64,000 bases of DNA. It comes from an uncultured Treponema sp. Its GTDB lineage: Bacteria; Spirochaetota; Spirochaetia; Treponematales; Treponemataceae. Location: the NCBI GenBank assembly GCA_947165895.1, contig CAMVCB010000004.1, positions 186,001 through 250,000 on the forward strand. The letters run 5' to 3'. The notes below the pieces were generated by a model. That model searched no databases. It was not told where the DNA came from and worked only from the letters and a program-made list of their open reading frames with translations. Below are positions 27,797 through 34,648 of the stretch, in pieces. A program made the position numbers and the translations under genes. Position 1 is the stretch's first letter, and every line of letters begins with the position of its first letter.

Positions 27797-27889
27797 AAAA
27801 GCGTAAAAATTTAATACTTTAAAAAACTTCTAAATTCAAATAGTCTGCATTATAATATAGAACGAATTTATTACGCATATAGGTATTAT

Positions 27890-29290
27890 ATGAGAGCATT
27901 TACATTTAAAGGGGGAATTCATCCGAAAGAGATGAAGGAGCTGAGCAATCAGTGTCCGATTACTGCGGCTTTTCCAGCTTCTAAGACGGTGACGATTCCT
28001 GTAACTATGGGCGGAGCTCCTAATACTCCGCTTGTAAAAGTGGGTGACCTTGTGGCAAAAGGTCAGATTATTGCGAACGGCGACAAATTTATGAATTGTC
28101 CTGTTCATTCTTCGGTTTCGGGCAAGGTAAAAAAGATTCAGAAGTGCCTTGTGACCGGTAACTCGGAAGTTCCTTGTATTATCATCGAGGCTGATGACGA
28201 AAACAGAACTTCTTTTATGGAGCCGCTTGATCCTTTTACCTGTGATCATGATGCTGCGCTGGCACGTATCCGCGATGCCGGCATTGTGGGTATGGGAGGT
28301 GCTTCCTTCCCGGCTCATGTCAAACTTAATCCTCCGGCTGACAAAGAAATTGACTACGTTCTGGTGAACGCGGCTGAGTGTGAGCCTTATCTTACCTGTG
28401 ATGAACGTACTATGCAGGAAACTCCGGAAAAGCTGATTGACGGTCTTGCTATCATTCTTCATCTGGCTGGTGCTGCCGGTATTATTGCGCTTGAAGACAA
28501 CAAAGCTTATATCAAGCCGATTCTTGACGATATCATCTATAAAAAAGGCTATGGCGACGATATGACTGTCCGCCTGGTAAAAACAAAATACCCTCAGGGC
28601 TCGGAAAAATTCATTGTTTCTGCCTGCCTTGGTGTGGAAATTCCTTCTGCAAAGCTTCCGGCTGATGCGGGCTGTATTATTTCCAATGTTGGAACAGTCT
28701 GCGCTATCAGCGACGCCTTCCGTCTGGGAATGCCTCTTATTGAGCGCGCCCTTACAATCAGCGGTGGTGCTGTAGAAAAGCCCTGCAACCTCCGTGTGCC
28801 GGTTGGAACTCTTGTCAGTGACCTTATGCCGGACTTCTTTACTTTGAAGGAAGATGCAACTGCAAAAATCATTTCCGGCGGTCCTATGATGGGTTTTGCC
28901 ATGGTAAGCGCAGACTTCCCGGTTGCAAAGGGAACCAGCGGCGTCACCTTCCTGACTGACCGCGAAACCTTTATCGGCGATGAAGACCAGTGTATTTCAT
29001 GCGGCGGCTGTGTTCATGTCTGCCCTATGCACTTAAATCCTGTTCTGATGATTCGCGAGCTTAAGGCTGCTAATACTAAAAAGGCCCGCCGCTACGGTCT
29101 TATGGACTGTATTGAATGCGGTTCCTGCGCTTTTGTCTGCCCGGCTCACGTAAAGCTTGTTCAGAGAATCAGACTTGGAAAATCTATTGTTCGTGCCGAA
29201 ATGGCTGCCGAGCGGGAAAAGGCTGCTGCCGCCGCTGCAAAGGTTGTTGGACAAGCCAACTCACAGGCTAAAGAAGGAGGGGCAAAATGA
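27890..29290 (+). CDS. rnfC: Rnf complex subunit RnfC
   Basis: A 466-residue peripheral subunit of the Rnf ferredoxin:NAD+ oxidoreductase, which couples electron transfer to Na+ or H+ pumping. It has the N-terminal barrel-sandwich FTFKGGIHPKEMKELS, the flavin/NADH-binding GGASFPAHVKL and NAAECEPYLTCDERTMQE, and two C-terminal [4Fe-4S] motifs, CISCGGCVHVCPMHL and CIECGSCAFVCPAHV. An Ala/Lys-rich tail of about 35 residues follows. It is the first gene of rnfCDGEAB, the order seen in clostridia and Thermotoga. TATAAT at 27851-27856 gives a possible promoter with a leader of about 27 nt. Confidence 0.95.
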   Translation: MRAFTFKGGIHPKEMKELSNQCPITAAFPASKTVTIPVTMGGAPNTPLVKVGDLVAKGQIIANGDKFMNCPVHSSVSGKVKKIQKCLVTGNSEVPCIIIEADDENRTSFMEPLDPFTCDHDAALARIRDAGIVGMGGASFPAHVKLNPPADKEIDYVLVNAAECEPYLTCDERTMQETPEKLIDGLAIILHLAGAAGIIALEDNKAYIKPILDDIIYKKGYGDDMTVRLVKTKYPQGSEKFIVSACLGVEIPSAKLPADAGCIISNVGTVCAISDAFRLGMPLIERALTISGGAVEKPCNLRVPVGTLVSDLMPDFFTLKEDATAKIISGGPMMGFAMVSADFPVAKGTSGVTFLTDRETFIGDEDQCISCGGCVHVCPMHLNPVLMIRELKAANTKKARRYGLMDCIECGSCAFVCPAHVKLVQRIRLGKSIVRAEMAAEREKAAAAAAKVVGQANSQAKEGGAK

Positions 29291-30423
29291 GTAAAAAATT
29301 GACTGTTTCTTCGAGCCCGCATTTTACAGAAGGATTAACTACTCAGAAAATCATGGCCTGCGTTTTGATTGCCATGCTTCCTGAGTGTATTGCGGGAATT
29401 GTATTTTTTGGACTTTCTGCCCTTGTAAAAATTGTAGTTTCAGTTTTTGGCTGCGTGCTTTTTGAAGCCTTGTTCCAGAAGCTGACAAAGCAGAAGATTC
29501 TTGTAAGTAATTTGAGTGCTGCGGTAAGCGGCGTTCTTCTTGCCCTTGTTCTGCCTTCTACAACTCCGGTCTGGATGGTTTTACTTGGTGACCTTGCTGC
29601 CATGGTTGTTGCAAAAGGTCTTTTTGGCGGAATCGGAAGTAACGTATTCAACCCGGCTTTGACTGGCCGTGCCGTTCTCTTTTTGAGCTTCCCTGCCGCA
29701 ATCGGAGCACGCTGGTATGATCCGACCCTTATTCCTCATATTTATGACAAGCTGGAAAAAATGGGAAAGACTGCCGCAGAAATTGACGCTATGAGTCAGG
29801 CTACTGTATGGGATGGAATTACTTCTGCAACAATTTTGAGTCAGGTAAAGGCTGGAAACTTTGTTGCGGATGGTCATACTTTCTGGCAGCTTTTTATCGG
29901 TAATCGTGCCGGATGTATCGGAGAAACTTCTATTCTTCTTCTTTTGATTTCTTTTGTCTTCCTTGCTTTGACCCGCATTATTGACTGGCGGGCTCCGCTG
30001 GCAATGGTAGGAACTGTTGTAGTTTGTACTTTCCTTGGCGGACTTAGTTCTGGTCTTGCTGCCGCAGGAAGAGATGTTCTTCTTGCCCTGCTCACAGGCG
30101 GATTGATTTTTGGTGCCACCTTCATGGTAACAGACTACGCTACAAGTCCAATCACTGGTCCTGGCCGTTTGATTTTCGGCTTTGGCTGTGGTCTTATCAC
30201 CTGGCTTATCCGTCGCTTTGGCGGTTACCCGGAAGGAGTTATGTTCAGTATTCTGATTATGAACGCTGTTGCTCCGCTTTTGAACAACTTTACAGGCCGC
30301 ATGTACGGTTACGGTAAAAAAGGCAATCGCCGCCCGACACCTGCAAAAATCGTTCAGACTTTTGACGTTCAGAATGCCCGACCGGCAGGCAGCCCTGCAG
30401 GCAGTCCAGAGGAGGTAAAATAA
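29287..30423 (+). CDS. rnfD: Rnf complex subunit RnfD
   Basis: A 378-residue membrane subunit (NqrB/RnfD family) with about ten helices. In RnfD and NqrB an FMN is bound covalently to Thr in an SGAT-type motif; here the equivalent appears to be SAT at 180-182 (WDGITSATILSQ), lacking the Gly. The C-terminal DYATSPITGPGRLIFGFGCG is conserved. It starts within the rnfC stop (4-nt overlap) after AAGGAGGGGC, a strong Shine-Dalgarno. The last 35 residues are a Pro/Gly/Lys-rich cytosolic tail. Confidence 0.94.
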   Translation: MSKKLTVSSSPHFTEGLTTQKIMACVLIAMLPECIAGIVFFGLSALVKIVVSVFGCVLFEALFQKLTKQKILVSNLSAAVSGVLLALVLPSTTPVWMVLLGDLAAMVVAKGLFGGIGSNVFNPALTGRAVLFLSFPAAIGARWYDPTLIPHIYDKLEKMGKTAAEIDAMSQATVWDGITSATILSQVKAGNFVADGHTFWQLFIGNRAGCIGETSILLLLISFVFLALTRIIDWRAPLAMVGTVVVCTFLGGLSSGLAAAGRDVLLALLTGGLIFGATFMVTDYATSPITGPGRLIFGFGCGLITWLIRRFGGYPEGVMFSILIMNAVAPLLNNFTGRMYGYGKKGNRRPTPAKIVQTFDVQNARPAGSPAGSPEEVK

Positions 30424-31016
30424 TGAAAGAAATGATTAAACTTGGCCTTACTCTGGCAATTTACGCAGTAATTTCCTGCACAGTTCTTGCGGTTGTAAAC
30501 AATTTTACAGCTCCAAAAATTGCCCAGAACCAGGAAAATAAAGTAAATCAGGCTATGGCAAGCTTTTTCCCTGGTGACGGCTACACTTTTGAATCAGTTT
30601 CAGATTATGATGCTGCCAGCGTTGGCACAATCAAAATTGAAAATATGATTATTGCAAAGAAAGACGGCAGGCCTGTGGGCGGTGCTGCTCAGGTAAACGG
30701 TCCTACTTATGATCAGGCTACAATCCTTGTCGGAATGAAGGCTGACGGCACAATCACAGGACTCCAGTTCCTTAAAAATACCGACTCTCCGGGCTTCGGA
30801 CTCAAGGCAAATGATCCTACCTTTACGCTCTCAAACGGTAAGACATTCTTCGGTCAGTTCGAAGGAAAGAATGCAAAGGACGGATTTAAAGCCGGCGAAA
30901 CCTTTGATGCAATTTCCGGGGCAACAATCACAAGTAACGGTGTTGCAAATCTTCTTGCAGAAGGAACCGGCTCTCTCTTGAAATATCTTGAAAAACAGGG
31001 GGCTGCAAATGAATAA
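30423..31016 (+). CDS. rnfG: Rnf complex subunit RnfG
   Basis: A 197-residue subunit with one N-terminal membrane helix (about 7-27) and an exported FMN-binding domain. The flavinylation motif SGATITS is intact, with FMN expected on Thr168. ApbE would attach the flavin; no apbE gene is in the window. DSPGFGLKANDPTF is the other family landmark. The start overlaps rnfD by one nucleotide (TAATG), and a GAGG box lies upstream. Confidence 0.94.
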   Translation: MKEMIKLGLTLAIYAVISCTVLAVVNNFTAPKIAQNQENKVNQAMASFFPGDGYTFESVSDYDAASVGTIKIENMIIAKKDGRPVGGAAQVNGPTYDQATILVGMKADGTITGLQFLKNTDSPGFGLKANDPTFTLSNGKTFFGQFEGKNAKDGFKAGETFDAISGATITSNGVANLLAEGTGSLLKYLEKQGAANE

Positions 31017-31761
31017 ACAGCTTCAGATTTTTACCAACGGATTTGTACGCGAAAATCCGCTTCTGGTTTTGAATATAGGACTTTGTTCTTCGCTTGGTGT
31101 AACAACCAGCATTTTTAACGGACTTGGAATGGGTATGGGTATGACTTTCGTACTTGTTATGAGTGAAATCGTAATCAGTATTTTCAGAAAGAAGATTCCT
31201 TCATCTATCCGTCTTCCAATTTTTATTATCATTATTGCGGCCTTTACAACAATCGTTCAGCTGGTTTTGAACGCTTACGTTGAAGCACTTTACGATGCGC
31301 TTGGCGTTTTCCTACCTCTGATTGTAGTAAACTGTATCATCATGGGTCGTGTTGAATCCTTTGCGTCTAAAAACAACATAGGAAATTCAATCCTTGATGC
31401 TCTTGGAATGGGAATCGGTTATACCTTCGTTCTTGTTTTGATTTCTTTCTTCCGCGAGCTTCTTGGCGGCGGTACTCTTATGGCTGGAACTGCCCTTAAA
31501 ATCGAGCTGATTCCGGAAGCTTACAGAATCGGCGTATTCAACAGTGCTCCAGGCGGATTTATGGTATTCGGATTTCTTGCCGCTTTGATGCAGGGATTAA
31601 AAATCCGTGCCGCTGAAAAACAGAATAAGCCTGCTCCTGTTTGCGACGAACCAAGTTGTGCAAGTTGTGCATCTGCATGTGGCGTAAAACCTGCAGCTGT
31701 TCCAGCCGGTGAAAATGCCTTTTCCCAGACAGCCTCAGCTCCAGCTAAGGAGGGCGAATAA
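31009..31761 (+). CDS. rnfE: Rnf complex subunit RnfE with Cys-rich tail
   Basis: A 250-residue NqrD/RnfE membrane subunit with six helices. Cys26 in NIGLCSSLG and Cys109 in VVNCIIMGR match the pair that, with the RnfA pair, hold a membrane-embedded [2Fe-2S] cluster. Unusually, the cytosolic C-terminus has an extra tail of about 45 residues with four cysteines, 212, 217, 220 and 224 (CDEPSCASCASAC), then an Ala/Pro-rich end. Start 31009 is chosen over 30988 because it begins the family sequence MNKQLQIFTNGF and follows GGGGGC; it overlaps rnfG by 8 nt. Confidence 0.93.
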   Translation: MNKQLQIFTNGFVRENPLLVLNIGLCSSLGVTTSIFNGLGMGMGMTFVLVMSEIVISIFRKKIPSSIRLPIFIIIIAAFTTIVQLVLNAYVEALYDALGVFLPLIVVNCIIMGRVESFASKNNIGNSILDALGMGIGYTFVLVLISFFRELLGGGTLMAGTALKIELIPEAYRIGVFNSAPGGFMVFGFLAALMQGLKIRAAEKQNKPAPVCDEPSCASCASACGVKPAAVPAGENAFSQTASAPAKEGE

Positions 31762-32339
31762 TGATCGATTTAATTCAGCTCATCATAAAATCTGCTATCG
31801 TAGATAACGTAGTATTCATTCAGTATCTTGCTATCTGTCCTTTTATCGGTATGACAAGCGAGACCGACAAGGCAACCGGCATGGGTATTGCAACCTCATT
31901 TGTAATCATCCTTGCAACAGCCGTAACCTGGCCGATTTACAAGCTTGTAATGATTCCTCTTGGACTTCAGTTCCTTCAGACTTTGATTTTCATCCTTGTA
32001 ATTGCCTCTCTGGTTCAGCTGGTAGAATTCTTCCTTAAGAAATCTATTCCGGCCCTCTACCGCTCAATGGGTGTTTACCTCGCCCTTATCACAACAAACT
32101 GTGCCGTACTTGGTGTAACAATCAACTGCATCAGCAAAAACTACAACTACGGCGAAAGCCTTGTTTACGCCTTGGGTTCAGCTCTCGGCTTTTTAATCAG
32201 TATGGTAGTTATGAGCGGAGTCCGCAGTCGTCTTAAGATTGCAAAACTCCCTCGTTCTTTCCAGGGAACCCCGGTTTTGTACATTGCTGCCGGCCTTTTG
32301 AGTCTTGCCTTTCTGGGATTTAAGGGATTGATTAAGTAG
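31761..32339 (+). CDS. rnfA: Rnf complex subunit RnfA
   Basis: A 192-residue membrane subunit, the inverted-topology partner of RnfE, with six helices. Cysteines in YLAICPFIGM and TTNCAVLGV are the RnfA half of the membrane [2Fe-2S] site. Length and motifs are normal. It overlaps rnfE by one nucleotide and has AAGGAGGGCGA as Shine-Dalgarno. A 122-nt gap with a hairpin separates it from rnfB. Confidence 0.94.
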   Translation: MIDLIQLIIKSAIVDNVVFIQYLAICPFIGMTSETDKATGMGIATSFVIILATAVTWPIYKLVMIPLGLQFLQTLIFILVIASLVQLVEFFLKKSIPALYRSMGVYLALITTNCAVLGVTINCISKNYNYGESLVYALGSALGFLISMVVMSGVRSRLKIAKLPRSFQGTPVLYIAAGLLSLAFLGFKGLIK

Positions 32340-32387
32340 GTGGAGCTATAAGCAAATAGCGGAAATATTGCCGATTATTTGGAAATA

Positions 32388-32420
32388 GCGGAGCGGGGGT
32401 TCGGTTCCCCGCGGAAGCGG
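32388..32420 (+). promoter_or_regulatory. Hairpin in the rnfA-rnfB gap
   Basis: GCGGGG pairs with CCCCGC around 32393-32412 with a short GTTCGGTT loop and no T tract. Genes upstream in this operon overlap or touch, so a 122-nt structured gap is distinctive. It may stabilise mRNA ends or tune rnfB expression (inference). Confidence 0.4.
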
Positions 32421-32461
32421 TTTGCAAATTTTTAGGAATATTTTTTATGGAGAAATGATTT

Positions 32462-33259
32462 ATGACGTTAGTAATTTATACAATACTTGTTGCCCTGGTA
32501 GTCGGCTTTTTGCTTGGTGTCCTGCTTGGGCTTTTTAAGAAGATTTTCTATGTAAAGGTTGATCCAAAGGTTCAGGCTGTTCGTGAACTGCTCAGCGGCG
32601 GTAACTGTGGCGGCTGCGGTTATGCCGGCTGTGATGCTTTTGCTGAAGCAGTTGTAAAAGGCGAAGCTCCTACAAACGGCTGTGTTGCCGGTGGTGCAAG
32701 CTGCGCCGCAAAGGTTGCAGAAATCATGGGCGGCAGTGCCGGCGATGTAGTTCCAAAGGTTGCCTTCCTTGCCTGCCACGGAACAGAAGCCGTAGCCCAG
32801 AAAAAAGGCGAATACAACGGCGTTCCAACCTGTGCCGCTGCCCAGCTTACAATGAACGGAACAAAGAAATGCGCTTTCGGCTGTATCGGCTTTGGAGACT
32901 GTGTAGAAGTCTGCCAGTTCGGTGCCCTTTCAATGGGAAAAGACGGACTGCCGGTCGTAGACCGCGAAAAATGCGTAGGCTGCGCAAAATGTGTAAAAAC
33001 CTGCCCTAAGCATCTTTTCGTTCTTATGCCAAAAGACACAAAAGGCGCAATTGCCCGCTGTTCATGCCACAGCGACAACAAACCACAGATCCGCAAGGAC
33101 TGCGCTGCCGGCTGTTTCAAGTGCGGCATCTGTGCCAAAAAATGTCCTGAAGGCGCCATTGACATCACAAGCGGCATCCCGAAAGTGGATTACAGCAAGT
33201 GTACCTCATGCGGCGAATGTATCAAAGCCTGCCCGGACAAGGTACTGGGATTGTTTTAA
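32462..33259 (+). CDS. rnfB: Rnf complex subunit RnfB
   Basis: A 265-residue subunit: one N-terminal membrane helix (about 3-25), the Fe-S domain GGNCGGCGYAGCDAFAEAV with a later Cys in NGCVAGG, then several ferredoxin motifs (CAFGCIGFGDCVEVC, CVGCAKCVKTCPKHL, CFKCGICAKKCPEGA, CTSCGECIKACPDKV). It accepts electrons from reduced ferredoxin and passes them into the membrane part. The ATG follows ATGGAGAAATGATTT with GGAG as ribosome-binding site. It ends the operon; the toxin-antitoxin candidate begins directly downstream. Confidence 0.95.
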   Translation: MTLVIYTILVALVVGFLLGVLLGLFKKIFYVKVDPKVQAVRELLSGGNCGGCGYAGCDAFAEAVVKGEAPTNGCVAGGASCAAKVAEIMGGSAGDVVPKVAFLACHGTEAVAQKKGEYNGVPTCAAAQLTMNGTKKCAFGCIGFGDCVEVCQFGALSMGKDGLPVVDREKCVGCAKCVKTCPKHLFVLMPKDTKGAIARCSCHSDNKPQIRKDCAAGCFKCGICAKKCPEGAIDITSGIPKVDYSKCTSCGECIKACPDKVLGLF

Positions 33260-33272
33260 GTTTGCGTAAAGG

Positions 33273-33300
33273 TTGACTTTTACGCAAAATATGCTATATT
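33273..33300 (+). promoter_or_regulatory. Promoter of the small RNA (antitoxin candidate)
   Basis: TTGACT (33273-33278), 16-nt spacer, TATATT (33295-33300); start expected near 33307. The -35 lies inside the loop of a perfect 9-bp inverted repeat, TTGCGTAAA/TTTACGCAA, around 33261-33287. Confidence 0.7.
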
Positions 33301-33306
33301 AAAAAA

Positions 33307-33395
33307 ACGGAGACGCTTGTAAAAGAGCGACTTGCCTCCGTTAAGCTTGTTTACAAAGCCCGTCAGAAGTTGGTCACTGCATGGCGGGCTTTTTT
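33307..33395 (+). ncRNA. Small RNA, candidate type I antitoxin
   Basis: A transcript of about 90 nt is predicted between a good promoter (33273-33300) and an intrinsic terminator (33355-33395). Its 5' end (33308-33340) folds into a hairpin (CGGAG/CTCCG with inner CGCT/AGCG). The same 33-nt sequence, diverged at a few positions, occurs inverted at 33627-33595, at the 5' end of the convergent predicted toxin mRNA. The copy contains GCCTCC, which could pair with the GGAGGC ribosome-binding site of the toxin. If toxin transcription reaches the shared terminator, the 3' ends would also be complementary. It resembles the convergent par/Fst arrangement of Enterococcus in layout, not in sequence. Confidence 0.6.
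33355..33395. terminator. Bidirectional terminator between convergent RNAs
   Basis: A 10-bp stem (33355-33364 with 33383-33392, one T-G pair) has an 18-nt loop and T6 on the plus strand. On the minus strand the tail is TTTGT, so it could also stop the toxin mRNA. The loop contains TTGG, which fits the YUNR U-turn pattern used in kissing interactions. Confidence 0.75.
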
Positions 33396-33433
33396 ATACT
33401 CTAATCCTTTTTATGTAGGAAGGTAGGGAACCG

Positions 33434-33505
33434 GTCGCGAAGCGAAAAATCTTGCGAGGCAAGATTTTAGGTGAGTCTCCGAGCAGCTATGCTGCGAAGG
33501 CGGAG
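33434..33505. repeat. Hairpin cluster downstream of toxin ORF
   Basis: A perfect 10-bp hairpin AAAATCTTGC/GCAAGATTTT (33446-33468) and GCAGC/GCTGC inside a TCCG/CGGA stem (33477-33505). The first could be a weak minus-strand terminator. The left part (GGTCGCGAAGCG) resembles other intergenic palindromes in the window. Confidence 0.4.
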
Positions 33506-33567
33506 AGCAGGTCTATGATTAATGTGATAATTGCAATGACAATCATTGCTTTTTCATATTCAGTCAC
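33487..33567 (-). CDS. Small hydrophobic peptide, candidate holin-like toxin
   Basis: A 26-codon ORF starting at GTG 33567, with GGAGGC 5 nt upstream as a strong ribosome-binding site. The product begins MTEYEKAMIVIAIITL and ends in IIDLLSAFAA: a short polar start with YE, then one uninterrupted hydrophobic helix. This fits the pattern of TxpA/holin-like type I toxins (a YE near the N-terminus, then a membrane helix); homology is not proven. The ribosome-binding site can pair with GCCTCC at 33601-33596 in the same mRNA, giving a closed 5' structure. A promoter (TTGAGT, 17 nt, TACTAT) lies at 33666-33638. The antisense-like small RNA is at 33307-33395. Confidence 0.6.
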   Translation of the reverse strand: MTEYEKAMIVIAIITLIIDLLSAFAA

Positions 33568-33594
33568 AGACAGCCTCCTTCATTCACGAGAAAT

Positions 33595-33627
33595 CGGAGG
33601 CAAGCCGCTGCAAATACAAGCGTCCCC
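33595..33627 (-). repeat. 33-nt repeat shared with the antitoxin RNA
   Basis: Read on the minus strand, this matches 33308-33340 with GACGCTTGTA identical and the last 15 positions identical except one. Each copy begins within about 12 nt of the -10 of its own promoter, so both RNAs start with the same hairpin. Confidence 0.75.
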
Positions 33628-33637
33628 TAGAGTTTGT

Positions 33638-33666
33638 ATAGTATATAAAATTGAAGATAAACTCAA
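33638..33666 (-). promoter_or_regulatory. Toxin mRNA promoter
   Basis: Minus strand TTGAGT (33666-33661), exactly 17 nt, TACTAT (33643-33638). It overlaps the divergent promoter of the ArsC-like gene (33651-33679). Confidence 0.6.
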
Positions 33667-33679
33667 GAGTATTTATATT
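33651..33679 (+). promoter_or_regulatory. Promoter of the ArsC-like gene
   Basis: TTGAAG (33651-33656), 17-nt spacer, TATATT (33674-33679); leader of about 36 nt. It interleaves with the minus-strand toxin promoter, so the two may exclude each other. Confidence 0.55.
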
Positions 33680-33721
33680 GAATAATTTTGTAAAATCGTA
33701 ATTGAAAAAAAGGGTGTAATC

Positions 33722-34081
33722 ATGATTCAGATTTTTGGGACTAATAAATCGTTTGATACTAAGAGCGCGCAGAGATTTTTTAAGGAGAGGCGGATTGATT
33801 TTCAGTTTGTTGATCTGAAGGAAAAGGAGATGAGCGCCGGGGAGTTTGACTCGGTGGTGACTGCTCTTGCGCGGCTTGAAGGTGGACGGGCGGCTGCCAT
33901 TGAAGCGATGATTGATAAAAAAGCTAAGGATTATGCCAGCATTGCCTATCTTGATGACAGCGAAAAAGAAGAGAAGCTTTTTGAAAATCAGGCCAAGCTT
34001 TTGAAACAGCCGGTTTGCCGAAACGGGAAGACTGCTGCCACTGTTGGTATGGCGCAGAAAATCTGGGAAGGCTGGAAGTAA
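33722..34081 (+). CDS. ArsC/Spx-family protein lacking the catalytic cysteine
   Basis: A 119-residue thioredoxin-fold protein like ArsC/Spx/YffB. The N-terminal IQIFGTNKSFDTKSAQRFFK aligns with the family's NPxCGTSR loop, but the Cys is absent (NKSFDTKS). FQFVDLKEKEMSAGEF and the C-terminal LLKQPVCRNGKTAATVG are in the expected places. Without the Cys it cannot act as a classic arsenate reductase; it may be a regulatory or binding relative. AAGGGTG precedes the ATG. It has its own promoter and does not form an operon with its convergent neighbour. Confidence 0.75.
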   Translation: MIQIFGTNKSFDTKSAQRFFKERRIDFQFVDLKEKEMSAGEFDSVVTALARLEGGRAAAIEAMIDKKAKDYASIAYLDDSEKEEKLFENQAKLLKQPVCRNGKTAATVGMAQKIWEGWK

Positions 34082-34098
34082 GGGCTGCCCTGGGATTT

Positions 34099-34641
34099 TC
34101 AGGGAAGCGTGCATACACGCACAATCTGATATTCTTCTATTAATTTTTCAAGCGTAAAGCGGGCGTTTGCCGGACTTGTGCTGGGAAGGGTGTGGACTGC
34201 CAGGTTGAAGCGCTCTTCGTAGAGGCGAGCGCAATGTTTTTTCCATAGAGAAGCGGCTTTCTGGCCTGTAAAAAAGACATGACGGATTTTTGATTCTGAA
34301 AGAATCTGCGAAAAATCGTTTGGAATTTCCTGGCGGATTGTTGAGTCTGCAGCGCCTTCTATCTGGCAGCTGGCTAGGACATCCCAGAGGGCGAGATTAT
34401 GGCGTATCAAAAAATCGCGTCGTTCTGCGATGGCGGCTTTGGTATCTGGTGCCTTGTTTGGGAGTGCCAGACTTTCTCCAAAAACCTGGGGCAGCACACG
34501 CCAGAAGCGGTTCTGTGGGTGCATGTAAAAGAAGCCGAGTTCGCGGCTTTTGGGAGAGGGCATTGTGCCCAGGAGGAGAACTTTACTTTCTTCGTTCCAG
34601 ACCGGCGGAAGCGGATGTGTTATCAGGATGCTGTCGGGCAT
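34099..34641 (-). CDS. DNA-deoxyinosine glycosylase
   Basis: A 180-residue member of the uracil-DNA glycosylase superfamily, hypoxanthine-DNA glycosylase branch. VLLLGTMPSPKSRELGFFYM followed by HPQNRFWRVLP is characteristic, as is the LWDVLASCQIEGAADSTI segment and the VHTLPSTSPANA loop near the C-terminus. It removes deaminated adenine (hypoxanthine) from DNA. TATAAT (34653-34648) lies 6 nt before the ATG with no Shine-Dalgarno, so a leaderless transcript is likely, starting within the end of the upstream gene. Confidence 0.88.
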   Translation of the reverse strand: MPDSILITHPLPPVWNEESKVLLLGTMPSPKSRELGFFYMHPQNRFWRVLPQVFGESLALPNKAPDTKAAIAERRDFLIRHNLALWDVLASCQIEGAADSTIRQEIPNDFSQILSESKIRHVFFTGQKAASLWKKHCARLYEERFNLAVHTLPSTSPANARFTLEKLIEEYQIVRVCTLP

Positions 34642-34648
34642 GGGGTTA

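Noticed and set aside
33515..33685. Plus-strand 56-codon ORF opposite the toxin candidate, with a hydrophobic start
   Set aside because: It is antisense to the GTG ORF with the much better ribosome-binding site, has no good Shine-Dalgarno of its own, and runs over the repeat and the minus-strand promoter. Its hydrophobic start is the shadow of the hydrophobic peptide.
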